A DNA stretch of 64,000 bases, from positions 94,093 through 158,092 of the forward strand of contig NZ_CABVHQ010000006.1 of NCBI RefSeq assembly GCF_902497895.1, written 5' to 3'. A program made the translations under genes and the position numbers. Of the stretch, positions 44,832 to 52,671 are shown one piece after another. Source of the stretch: Pseudomonas fluorescens (GTDB lineage Bacteria; Pseudomonadota; Gammaproteobacteria; Pseudomonadales; Pseudomonadaceae). The notes under the pieces were generated by a model that saw nothing but the letters and a program-made list of their open reading frames with translations, did no database searches and was not told the DNA's origin. The stretch's first letter is position 1; each line of letters opens with the position of its first letter.

Positions 44832-45500
44832 TTACCTTGACAATACTGGAGGGGAGATCATTGAAAACAAAGCCACGGAGTTGTCGTCACCTTCATTTTT
44901 TGAAAGGCAAGGCTTGCGATTGATACAACGTTCCTCGTTAAGCCATCGCAGTTTTCCAGTTTCTACCAGTTGCGCGTAGTGATGTATCATGCTGGACTCG
45001 GACGAGTCCGCTGGCTCATCAAGTGAAAATGCATAAGCATCGTAGTCGTCGGAAATTTGAAAGACCTGTACTCCACTTCGCATTATATCATTTATTGATT
45101 GCACTCTAATAAATTCGGCCTTGCTTATATCAACATGTTCTGATGATACCCATTGGTCAGTTGGTACACCGTCTAGATGAGCCTGAAGAAATTGATGGGA
45201 GTTGAAGCTGTACATGCCGCCCAGAAGTTCCGGATCTCCAATAATACTCTCCTTATCAATAAATAAGAGTTCAGTACCAAATAAACCGTGACAGTTCGCG
45301 GTACGTACTCCCTTCGGCATAGTGTAGGTCATGGCAAGCAGCGGATTGGGTGTGGCGTACAAATAAGGAGTATTCTGGTCTGAGTAATTCGTTATATTGG
45401 CGACGACACACTGATCCTGCATGGCCAGCGATATATTCTTCGTTGCGGGCTGGAGGGTTTTGGTTTCTATGGGGTATGGGGATGCATGGTACAGCTTCAT
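44832..45500 (-). CDS. Hypothetical protein, possible ADP-ribosyltransferase-like fold
   Basis: 222 residues. The N-terminus MKLYHASPYPIETKTLQP, followed by TPYLYATPNPLLAMTYTM, recalls the H-x-S/T...Y-x-x-x motifs of PARP/ART-like folds such as DUF3990. No clear catalytic Glu can be fixed. AT-rich, with no strong ribosome site. A toxin or effector is possible but unproven. No antitoxin-like partner overlaps it. Confidence 0.6.
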   Translation of the reverse strand: MKLYHASPYPIETKTLQPATKNISLAMQDQCVVANITNYSDQNTPYLYATPNPLLAMTYTMPKGVRTANCHGLFGTELLFIDKESIIGDPELLGGMYSFNSHQFLQAHLDGVPTDQWVSSEHVDISKAEFIRVQSINDIMRSGVQVFQISDDYDAYAFSLDEPADSSESSMIHHYAQLVETGKLRWLNEERCINRKPCLSKNEGDDNSVALFSMISPPVLSR

Positions 45501-45751
45501 TTATTTGTCGATGGACAACCTCTTGCAACTCTTGTTTTCCAATTTTAATTAATATTAAAATGATAGATGAGTTAGATTAAAAGAATGCTAACAAGCAAAA
45601 CTCAAGGGTCAAGTCATATTCAAGTCCGATCTTTCCCGAACCCTTAGCACTATGGGCTGGTACGGTTTGAGGACGGGCTTGGTCGTCGATTGTCACCGCG
45701 TAATCGACTTGAGGCGTAACGGTAGATAACAATTACTGTGGAACTACGATA

Positions 45752-46090
45752 GCGAATCTGACGGCTGCTCCGGCAGACCGGGCTCTATGCGCTTGATGCG
45801 CACCGGTCCAAATGGAAAGCCTTGTCCCGGCCATCCGGTGACGATCCCTTTCGCAAAAATGAAAAGCTGCTAAGGGGCGCTGCCCCTGGCGCAACGCAAG
45901 GGTGAAGCTTTGCCCCGATGAAGGGTATCCCCGGCCTTCCGCACCCATAAAAAGCATAGGTTTGTGCAGGCCGGGTGATCCCCCTCCCTTCATCGAGCCC
46001 TTGCGTTTTACCTCCCCGGTCTCGCCGACGGGCAGGGGTGCATGTGCGACCTCACGCACAGCACCCGAAGCCCTAAAAGGAGACAAGACC
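45752..46090 (+). repeat. ardA leader module, copy D
   Basis: Matches 33217-33546 along its full length with few differences, and ends at the same AAGGAGACAAGACCATG ardA start. It includes the same CTAAGGGGCGCTGCCCC hairpin region. 45501-45751 upstream has no gene. Confidence 0.85.
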
Positions 46091-46603
46091 ATGACCACCG
46101 AACCCAGAATTTATGTTGCAGACCTGGCGGCCTATAACAGCGGTTACTTGCATGGCGTGTGGATTGACGCGGCCCAAGATGTTGACGACATCCAGGAGCA
46201 GATTAACGCCATGCTGGCAGCATCGCCCGTACCGGATGCCGAGGAATACGCTATCCATGATTATGAAGGTTTCGAGGGTTACGCCCTAGGCGAGTATGAG
46301 GGCATCGATACTGCGCACGAGATCGCCTGCTTCATCGAAGAGTTCCCAGTCTATGGCGGTGCGTTGCTCAACCAGTTTTCCAGCGTCGAGGAAGCCCGCA
46401 AGGCAGCCGAAGAGGATTATTGCGGCAGCTATGAATCGCTGGCGGATTACGCGCAGGAGCTCACTGAGGAGACCACCGAAATACCTGAGTCCCTGAGCTA
46501 TTACATTAATTACGAAGCCATGGCTCGTGACATGGAGTTGAACGGCGACGTGTTCACTCTCGAAACAGGTTACCGGGAGGTGCATGTATTCTGGAATCGG
46601 TGA
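46091..46603 (+). CDS. ardA: ArdA-family antirestriction protein, copy 2
   Basis: 170 residues, collinear with copy 1. Differences are scattered and conservative (for example AAQDVDDIQEQINAMLAASPVPDAEE), and the acidic face is kept. Same start context and same C-terminal VFTLETGYREVHVFWNR. Two diverged copies suggest different target enzymes or dosage during transfer. A CGCGGCCC/GGGCCGCG hairpin follows at 46618-46636. Confidence 0.95.
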   Translation: MTTEPRIYVADLAAYNSGYLHGVWIDAAQDVDDIQEQINAMLAASPVPDAEEYAIHDYEGFEGYALGEYEGIDTAHEIACFIEEFPVYGGALLNQFSSVEEARKAAEEDYCGSYESLADYAQELTEETTEIPESLSYYINYEAMARDMELNGDVFTLETGYREVHVFWNR

Positions 46604-46702
46604 GCATTCATAAATCGCGCGGCCCTTCGGGCCGCGTCACCTTTACGGTGTATCTGTATCGCCATAGGCGATGATTTTTTAAGCCAGCAGAAAAAAGCGG
46701 GG

Positions 46703-47158
46703 TCAGCGCTCGCGCTCTGGTTCATGGTTATCCCGGTCTTTCGGAATCTCATTAAATATTTTTGTGATTTCACGCGGGCTTTCGTGCATGAGATCTGATT
46801 TTTGTTCGACGGTTCGATTTAAGTTTTTAAGTGTATCAATTTCATTCTGATATTGAGCTCTTAGCTGGTTAGACTCTTTAAGGTTCTGCGTTTTAACGAT
46901 GCGCTCAGCCTGTTCATCCAGGAGTTTAGATGTCAGCGTCTTTCGTTGTGCATAAGACGGCTTGCAATCCAGACGGTTATGTTCGCGCAGGATCTGCTGC
47001 TTTGCTTTTTCCATATCATCGGGCCGACGAAGGGCCTGCTGCTCGTCAAGTTCTATAACGCGCTGTTGAAGTTTATTCTTTATCTCGGCAATGGCCTGCG
47101 CCTTATCCTTGTCTTCGCCTTGTGCCGCTTCTTTGAACTGCTCTTTGTTTGAGTTCAT
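46703..47158 (-). CDS. Hypothetical coiled-coil protein
   Basis: 151 residues, nearly all charged helix with heptad character (AIAEIKNKLQQRVIELDEQQAL, AERIVKTQNLKESNQLRAQYQNEIDTLKNLN). No signal peptide or membrane helix. No family recognised. It might be a structural or relaxosome-associated component given its neighbours, but nothing in the sequence proves this. Confidence 0.6.
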   Translation of the reverse strand: MNSNKEQFKEAAQGEDKDKAQAIAEIKNKLQQRVIELDEQQALRRPDDMEKAKQQILREHNRLDCKPSYAQRKTLTSKLLDEQAERIVKTQNLKESNQLRAQYQNEIDTLKNLNRTVEQKSDLMHESPREITKIFNEIPKDRDNHEPERER

Positions 47159-47243
47159 AATAATTCACGCGGCGGAATTTTCTGGACGCAAGAGCGCGCG
47201 GTATGAAAGGATCAATAAAGCAAAGTTTTCCAAGGAGGGTGTT

Positions 47244-47573
47244 ATGAGAGAGAACCTGCCAATATCGTTAAGCCAACTTCTGAATGAACCAGACACGGCA
47301 TGGATTGAGCAGCAATTGCTGGCACATATTCGCGGACTGGAACGCCAGGGGCTGCCACCCCGTACCATTGCTCGCGCTCTGGCACGGGTACTGTTCGCTT
47401 TCTGCATAGACCTGTACGACCGATCCATTGGCAGCCGCCTCTGGATCAAGCAATTCTTGCAGCAGACGGGCCGCGATTTTATTAACGAAGAAGAGCTGAC
47501 AACCCAATGCGAAGCGCTGGTTGAACTGCGGACAAAGCTCCTCAAAGACGCTGAGCCATTCGGTTCCGCCTGA
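47244..47573 (+). CDS. Hypothetical protein
   Basis: 109 residues from the ATG at 47244, preceded by AAGGAGGG; a longer frame from 47091 lacks a site. Helical (LSQLLNEPDTAWIEQQLLAHIRGLERQGLPPRTIARALARVLFAF). No known family. Convergent with the zinc-ribbon gene. Confidence 0.7.
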   Translation: MRENLPISLSQLLNEPDTAWIEQQLLAHIRGLERQGLPPRTIARALARVLFAFCIDLYDRSIGSRLWIKQFLQQTGRDFINEEELTTQCEALVELRTKLLKDAEPFGSA

Positions 47574-47619
47574 GCCCTGCCACGCACGTTCATCGCGGTG
47601 ATCTCCACCTAAGGTGGCC

Positions 47620-48198
47620 CTATCCAGGCCTGTGGGGCAGGGCCGGTCGCCCTGCCGGTTTTGCCAGAAGTTGTTGCTCCGTTTGTGAGCTTGCCTGTTG
47701 CCCGGATTTTCCGCATGAAACCTCCAGGCTGATCCCGCTGCTGACCACACGTGCGCTGTGGTCACAGACCGGGCAGGTCATCCTCGGCTGACTGCCAATG
47801 CAAGACAGGTTGCCGCAACGGGGACACAGCACCAGGTCAGCGTTATCGCAGTACGGGCAGCCCTGATAGTTGCCCAGCAGCAACGCGCGGATATCCAGAT
47901 CGTCGTGCACGGCTTGAGTGCCGCCTTGCGCGGACGCGGGTGCATTGCGACGCGCGATGACGTCGGTGATTTCCGCGCCTTTCTCATGCAGCTTCAGGAT
48001 CAGAACAGCCGATGCCTGCGGCACCTTGGAGCAATAGAGAATCCGTTCGCCGTGCGATGGTTCCCGCGTAGTGATCCTGGTATTGGGAATGGACGCGGCC
48101 TCAGGTACAGAAAGCTGCTTGCGGTTGAACGCTGCCAGTTCCTGTCGAGCCTTTTCCAACAAGCTCGGGGGCTTGTCTTGCTGTTTGGTTATGTCCAT
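47620..48198 (-). CDS. Zinc-ribbon protein (TerY-C-like)
   Basis: 192 residues. A Cys-rich centre (GCPYCDNADLVLCPRC, then LSCIG...MTCPVCD) forms two CxxC pairs plus single Cys residues, similar to the TerY C-terminal zinc ribbon. An N-terminal helical region and an unstructured tail flank it. It overlaps the J-domain gene by 10 nt, so the three-gene cluster is translated together. Role unknown. Linkage to the coupling ATPase suggests transfer or stress signalling. Confidence 0.7.
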   Translation of the reverse strand: MDITKQQDKPPSLLEKARQELAAFNRKQLSVPEAASIPNTRITTREPSHGERILYCSKVPQASAVLILKLHEKGAEITDVIARRNAPASAQGGTQAVHDDLDIRALLLGNYQGCPYCDNADLVLCPRCGNLSCIGSQPRMTCPVCDHSARVVSSGISLEVSCGKSGQQASSQTEQQLLAKPAGRPALPHRPG

Positions 48199-48812
48199 TT
48201 TCTTGCCCTCTTGATGTAGTCAACGGAATCGTTGACCTGCTGCATGAACACCTGATTGGGAAACGCCTTATCCGGGTGAAGAATCGCCGCCAGCTCGCGA
48301 TGTCGGCTTTTAAGCATCGTCTTGTCGAGCGGCGTAGTTTCCGAGAAACCCAGCACTTCGAGCGCCTGTGCATAACCGCTTTTTTCTGGCGCAGGCTTTT
48401 CTGGTTTCGGGGGTGGCTCTTCTTCACCCAGCATGTGGCGTTTGAATTGCCCGAATGTTGCGAACTCCTGGCGTCCATACTTCCAGAACAACTGGCGCAG
48501 CTTTACGTACTGGCCAACGGCGCGGGACACATTCCTGCCTGCGAGGAAGCACGGCTGATAAAGGAACATCCATGTACCCCGAATGACGTTGAAAACCAGC
48601 GACAGGCATCCGGTGACGAATGCTCCCAGGTAATGGCCCGTCCAGCTGGAGCCCTTTATGAGAAGACGCACTGTGTAGTCGATGAAGATTAGAGACTGCC
48701 GGTAAAGCGCCCCAGCCAGCCACATCAAGAAGTTGAAAGCGATACAGGCGACGATGATCCCGCCACCTGCGGCGGCCACGATTTTTAAGTAGGGGTAGAT
48801 TTGGTCAAACAT
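48189..48812 (-). CDS. Membrane-anchored J-domain protein
   Basis: 207 residues from the ATG at 48810-48812; a longer frame exists but its extra N-terminus overlaps the upstream gene. A hydrophobic segment lies at about 8-32 (YLKIVAAAGGGIIVACIAFNFLMWLAG). The C-terminal 65 residues form a DnaJ-like domain (YAQALEVLGFSETTPLDKTML, HRELAAILHPDKAFPN) with the HPD motif. It would recruit Hsp70 to the membrane. Its ATG overlaps the upstream stop. Confidence 0.8.
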   Translation of the reverse strand: MFDQIYPYLKIVAAAGGGIIVACIAFNFLMWLAGALYRQSLIFIDYTVRLLIKGSSWTGHYLGAFVTGCLSLVFNVIRGTWMFLYQPCFLAGRNVSRAVGQYVKLRQLFWKYGRQEFATFGQFKRHMLGEEEPPPKPEKPAPEKSGYAQALEVLGFSETTPLDKTMLKSRHRELAAILHPDKAFPNQVFMQQVNDSVDYIKRARKWT

Positions 48813-49497
48813 CGTTAAGCCCTCCAGGGGTGTGATGCCATTCCCCATCGATGTGGGGATTTTTTCCCGCGCCGACACGTTTCGCCTCGGCATCAAGGAG
48901 CTGGTCGCAATGCTGCAAACGGGCAACGATGGCTGCCGCCTGCTGTCTGCCATATACGGTCAGGAGATCAATGCGGTGACCCGCATACACCAGAACGACA
49001 TGGAAGGAATCACCGTAATAAATGGGCGGTTGCACGACCTGGCCGTTCGCTGCTGCTTTACGGGTGGCGAACTCATGGAACCGCTGCTCATATTCGGCGG
49101 CGTCATGCGGCAGCAGCACAAAACGATGTTCGATGCGGCGGTCGTAGCTCTTCCAGCCCGACAGAAGTCTGACCCTGACCTCGTCCATTCTCAGTTCGAT
49201 CCGGGTGGTTACCCGGCACGCTTCAAACGTGACCCAGCGCAACAGGTGATATCCGAGCACCGTCACCCCCAAAGCGGTCACCAGGTCGGGCAAATACGGA
49301 TGAGGCTCCTGGAGCAGGGGAATGAAATTCGCTGCCGCCAGCCCTAGCCCGATGACAGCGCTGATCCCATTCGCCAGCTTGGCCCGAATGGGGGTCAACT
49401 CGCGCGGCGTAAGCTTGAACGACAGCAGACCGGCTTCGTCGGTCGTTTGCCTGGTGGGGGGACGCCCTAAAAGTGGGCTTTTCATCGGAGAGTTCAT
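48805..49497 (-). CDS. Two-helix membrane protein, first gene of the J-domain cluster
   Basis: 230 residues. Membrane helices at about 43-62 (GISAVIGLGLAAANFIPLL) and 70-90 (LVTALGVTVLGYHLLRWVTF) precede a soluble C-terminal domain (VRVRLLSGWKSYDRRIEHRFVLLPHD...IYYGDSFHVVLVYAGHRIDLLTVYG) of PH-like appearance. It ends 8 nt inside the J-domain gene. Membrane proteins of this shape could anchor the soluble coupling ATPase of this element. That is inference from linkage. Confidence 0.7.
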   Translation of the reverse strand: MNSPMKSPLLGRPPTRQTTDEAGLLSFKLTPRELTPIRAKLANGISAVIGLGLAAANFIPLLQEPHPYLPDLVTALGVTVLGYHLLRWVTFEACRVTTRIELRMDEVRVRLLSGWKSYDRRIEHRFVLLPHDAAEYEQRFHEFATRKAAANGQVVQPPIYYGDSFHVVLVYAGHRIDLLTVYGRQQAAAIVARLQHCDQLLDAEAKRVGAGKNPHIDGEWHHTPGGLNDV

Positions 49498-49736
49498 GGC
49501 AGCGTCCTCAACTGATTGCGTTAGGAGCTACGCTGACACAATGGTCAATGATGCTTGCCTCGCCGTTTCCTCGCGCCGTTACCGCACGATCAGTAAGTAC
49601 GGTGGACGGATGCCCTGACAGCCGGCTAAGCAGTTGTTGTGTCATCGCGGTATCCTCGATTTCTATTAGAGAGGCAACCGCTGGGTTTTCTGGATACACC
49701 GCGCATTCCTTGTGCGCTGGCGAACAGGAGATGAGC

Positions 49737-50579
49737 ATGGATTTTGACGACATCACGTTTACTGAATGGCAGATCGACAAAATCCGTGTTGCTTTAGGAA
49801 AATATCGCATCGCTAATGCTAGTAATGGACGCCTGACGCCGTGGAGTCGGGTTTGTGACGAGATAATTTATTCAGATGTCAATATTGATCGTTATTCTGA
49901 AGATGATGCAGAGTTGGCCTTTAGGCCGGAAGCTTTGCGCCGCTTTGCTACCAGGGTAAGCATTCTTGATCTGAAGAGATTAAAAGATTTAACACGTTTT
50001 TTAGTGCATGAAGGAATTCTCAGTCTGGAAGATATGGATGAAAGTGACATTGGGCTTAAGAAGATGCTGGCTGCTCACGAATATTTAGCTTCTACATCAG
50101 ACTCAGCGAAATGTTTTTTGACCATCATGGAAGGTACATATACCTGTCGCAAAAAAAACAAACTTGGTAACTGGGATACGTTCACTCTTCGCATTATGCC
50201 CGATCCGTCTAGAGAGTTTGTGCGTGTAGAAGAAATCTACGAATACAGCCCTGAGGAGCTCACGCGTTACGAATCCTACGAGAGAAAAAATCTATTTACG
50301 ACCCTTCGTATTGTTCAAGTCGGTTATGGATTTTCAGTGACGAAGGATAATTTTTTACATCTATTTCTGGGTGGTGGAGAGCCAGGAGTCAATATTGCTT
50401 ATGTTCAGGAAGGAGGTGCAATTTTTGATCGTTCCGCTGATAAAGAATCCGTTGTGCATATAGATCTACTACGACATGGCTACAGACATTTAATCGATCC
50501 TGAAGGTAAACCATTTGGTGAGGGGGCTGATAGTTTATATTTTTTTAATACAGCCAGAACTTATCCAGATCCTGACTGA
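49737..50579 (+). CDS. Hypothetical protein paired with an ankyrin gene
   Basis: 280 residues from the ATG at 49737 (MDFDDITFTEWQ). CAGGAG lies 6 nt before it, whereas the ATG at 49731 directly abuts that site. An N-terminal helical region (SRVCDEIIY, LRRFATRVSILDLKRLKDLTRFL) is followed by a beta-rich half. No signal peptide. No known family. It is 33 nt before the ankyrin gene and AT-richer than the mobilization genes. Confidence 0.7.
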   Translation: MDFDDITFTEWQIDKIRVALGKYRIANASNGRLTPWSRVCDEIIYSDVNIDRYSEDDAELAFRPEALRRFATRVSILDLKRLKDLTRFLVHEGILSLEDMDESDIGLKKMLAAHEYLASTSDSAKCFLTIMEGTYTCRKKNKLGNWDTFTLRIMPDPSREFVRVEEIYEYSPEELTRYESYERKNLFTTLRIVQVGYGFSVTKDNFLHLFLGGGEPGVNIAYVQEGGAIFDRSADKESVVHIDLLRHGYRHLIDPEGKPFGEGADSLYFFNTARTYPDPD

Positions 50580-50612
50580 AACTTTCATGCTGATACTTTA
50601 TTAGGAGTATTT

Positions 50613-51032
50613 ATGAAAGAAGAAAATAAACGTGCGGAAAATTTTGAGCGTGTGCCGAAGGACAAAAAGTTAGTGAAAGGCTTTTCAGGCGTTGATGAAG
50701 AATCAGCTATTTCCCTTATCGGCAGCGTCAAGCTTGGGAGCGCACGCTTAACGAAGAAGCTTATCGACTCCGGCAGCGTGGATGTGAACGAACGGGATGA
50801 AAAGGGGATGACCGCGCTTCACTATGCCGCAGTATTGGGGGCTCGATATTGTGTCCGTGTATTGGTCAATAGCGGTAAGTGCGATTATTTGATTAAAGAT
50901 AATCAAGGTCGCTATGCTTCGGAACTGGCTTTAGAGTGGGGGAGAGATTACGCAGTCGAAGTTCTACTTTCAAAAAAGCAGGTTCAGCAAGCTTATGAAA
51001 TGGGGCGGGCTGCTTGGGAGAAATCCCATTAG
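50613..51032 (+). CDS. Ankyrin-repeat protein
   Basis: 139 residues with at least two ankyrin repeats (DEKGMTALHYAAVLGARYCVRVLVNSGK; DNQGRYASELALEWGRDYAVEVLLSKK). TAGGAG is upstream. Small ankyrin proteins next to an unknown gene often act as immunity or inhibitor partners, so it may bind the 49737 product. That is a guess from gene order. Confidence 0.82.
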   Translation: MKEENKRAENFERVPKDKKLVKGFSGVDEESAISLIGSVKLGSARLTKKLIDSGSVDVNERDEKGMTALHYAAVLGARYCVRVLVNSGKCDYLIKDNQGRYASELALEWGRDYAVEVLLSKKQVQQAYEMGRAAWEKSH

Positions 51033-51298
51033 CGGTTTGGAAGAAAGGAGACTTTGATCCTCTGACTACACCAAAAGGAGGCCAAAAGTTGAGATACGGT
51101 TGCCTCCATGCTGCGAAATGAAAAAAGATCGCTATAGATAAAAATCGAATAAGAAATGATCATTTTTGGCTGGTAATACCGACTGTCACTTAGAAGCTAT
51201 GGTTCCTTGAGTCGTGAAATTTCCGGACTACACTGAATTTAGCCACGAGCGATACAAACCAAAATTTCATTACAGTCTGAATAATAAAGAGAATGTTT

Positions 51299-51523
51299 AT
51301 GCCTTCGAAACTTGAGCATGAACTGGAGCCGCATAAAGATGATGAGGACTTTGATAGGTCTGTGGCGGAATATTTGGCCAAACGTCTTGGTAAAACAAAC
51401 ACAACAGGTGATCCTCTACCTGAGGAGGTTAAGCGGTTAACTGACGTCGTTAGAAAAGAGGTTGATGAAGATATGCAGAATGAGGTGGATTCGTGGGAGG
51501 AAGACTCAGATGAGCCAGAATAA
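51299..51523 (+). CDS. Small acidic hypothetical protein
   Basis: 74 residues from the ATG at 51299; an ATG at 51293 is possible. Very charged (LEHELEPHKDDEDFDRSVAEYLAKRLGK). It overlaps the next gene by 14 nt. Start of a three-gene coupled operon. Function unknown. The gap 51033-51298 contains its promoter region. Confidence 0.65.
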   Translation: MPSKLEHELEPHKDDEDFDRSVAEYLAKRLGKTNTTGDPLPEEVKRLTDVVRKEVDEDMQNEVDSWEEDSDEPE

Positions 51524-51707
51524 AAATATCGATATTCCTGAAGAAATAGTGGAGAAAGTTAAGAGAATTGTTTTTGCGTACTCTGCTGAGAATGGGTTTC
51601 AAGGTCGGGAGCTAATAAAGGCGAGGACGGATCGTATGCTTAAGGTTGTTCAGAAGAGTATTGATAAAATAATTTCAGAAGAGGAGAAAAAGCGAGACTA
51701 TAAATGA
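51510..51707 (+). CDS. Small hypothetical protein
   Basis: 65 residues from the ATG at 51510 with GGGAGG upstream. Helical and basic at the end (EEIVEKVKRIVFAYSAENGFQGRELIKARTDRMLKVV). Its stop overlaps the next start (ATGA). Function unknown. Confidence 0.65.
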   Translation: MSQNKNIDIPEEIVEKVKRIVFAYSAENGFQGRELIKARTDRMLKVVQKSIDKIISEEEKKRDYK

Positions 51708-52387
51708 AAGGGTGCATGAGTAAGTGGTCGTGGGTGTGGCTGTCCTCCTTTAGAACAACATCGGTACTGAAGGTGGGGTACGCCGGTGTAGTAGCTGTTC
51801 CATTGCTTTCGTATGTTATTAATATAATAAATAGCCTGGAGCTACAAACGATCACTCAGACTGCCGTTCCTGCAAAGATAGATTTAGCTCTTCCTGAGCC
51901 GTTATTCTGGTTGTTTGCAGGAAGTATTTGTCTTTCCTTTGCGCATTTTCTCAATGAAACGTTGTGTCCGCAAATAATACGATCTTATGGCGATCTAGAT
52001 AATTACTTGGCTAACATTGCTGGTTTTATAAAGAATGAAAAAATCATTCTCAGGGAAAATGAACTCCGCGAACAAAGAATGGCCGCTTCAACGCTTGTTA
52101 AGGATAGGTACTCTGCTTGGCCTGTTGATAAGCAAGTAAGGCTGGCTAATGTAATTGCCAGGGTGATTAACGAGAGCTTTATCGAAAGAAATTCGTCGGA
52201 TGACTCAATATTAAATTATCGTAATGTTTGGAATGCGGAGAATGAGAGAAAGTGGTTTGCGAGATTAGTGATTTTGATATTTTATGCGATTTCAATAGTG
52301 ATTGCTGTTTGGCTCATCTATAGGCATCTAAGGCTCGTTTTTGACGTGGCTTTCCCCAGTTTTTCCTTGGCGGGAATTTTCTTCTGA
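51704..52387 (+). CDS. Membrane protein of unknown function
   Basis: 227 residues with four hydrophobic helices: about 24-44 (VGYAGVVAVPLLSYVINI), 66-84 (LFWLFAGSICLSFAHFL), one near 190-210 (LVILIFYAISIVIAVWLIY) and a short C-terminal one. A charged helical loop separates pairs two and three. It overlaps the preceding gene and, at its 3' end, the convergent 52328-52522 gene. Might be the effector of the operon; unproven. Confidence 0.7.
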   Translation: MKGCMSKWSWVWLSSFRTTSVLKVGYAGVVAVPLLSYVINIINSLELQTITQTAVPAKIDLALPEPLFWLFAGSICLSFAHFLNETLCPQIIRSYGDLDNYLANIAGFIKNEKIILRENELREQRMAASTLVKDRYSAWPVDKQVRLANVIARVINESFIERNSSDDSILNYRNVWNAENERKWFARLVILIFYAISIVIAVWLIYRHLRLVFDVAFPSFSLAGIFF

Positions 52388-52522
52388 TAATACTTTGGTA
52401 GCTGCTTTTTCGATCAGCTTGAAAAGTGCGTTTGCCTCTTCATCTGAAAGAATCTTTCCCGACTCTTTGTAAATTTCCTTAAGGCGCTTTGCATCGAAAT
52501 CGTCGCCATTTTCGTTTTGCAT
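52328..52522 (-). CDS. Small acidic hypothetical protein
   Basis: 64 residues with GAGGAAA before the ATG. Sequence starts MQNENGDDFDAKRLKEIYKE, helical and highly charged. Its end overlaps the convergent membrane gene by 60 bp, which is unusual and suggests antisense regulation or that one frame is not used. Unknown function. Confidence 0.5.
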   Translation of the reverse strand: MQNENGDDFDAKRLKEIYKESGKILSDEEANALFKLIEKAATKVLSEENSRQGKTGESHVKNEP

Positions 52523-52671
52523 TTTTTCCTCGCTGCGTTTTTAAATGTGGTTGGATATATTGATACAATGTCATGGGCGGTAATTCAAATTTATAGTTTG
52601 ATATTACAAAGGTATTCATAATTATTTTTGCATAATTAGGGGCTTTTTGAACTTGTGACATGTATGAAAAA

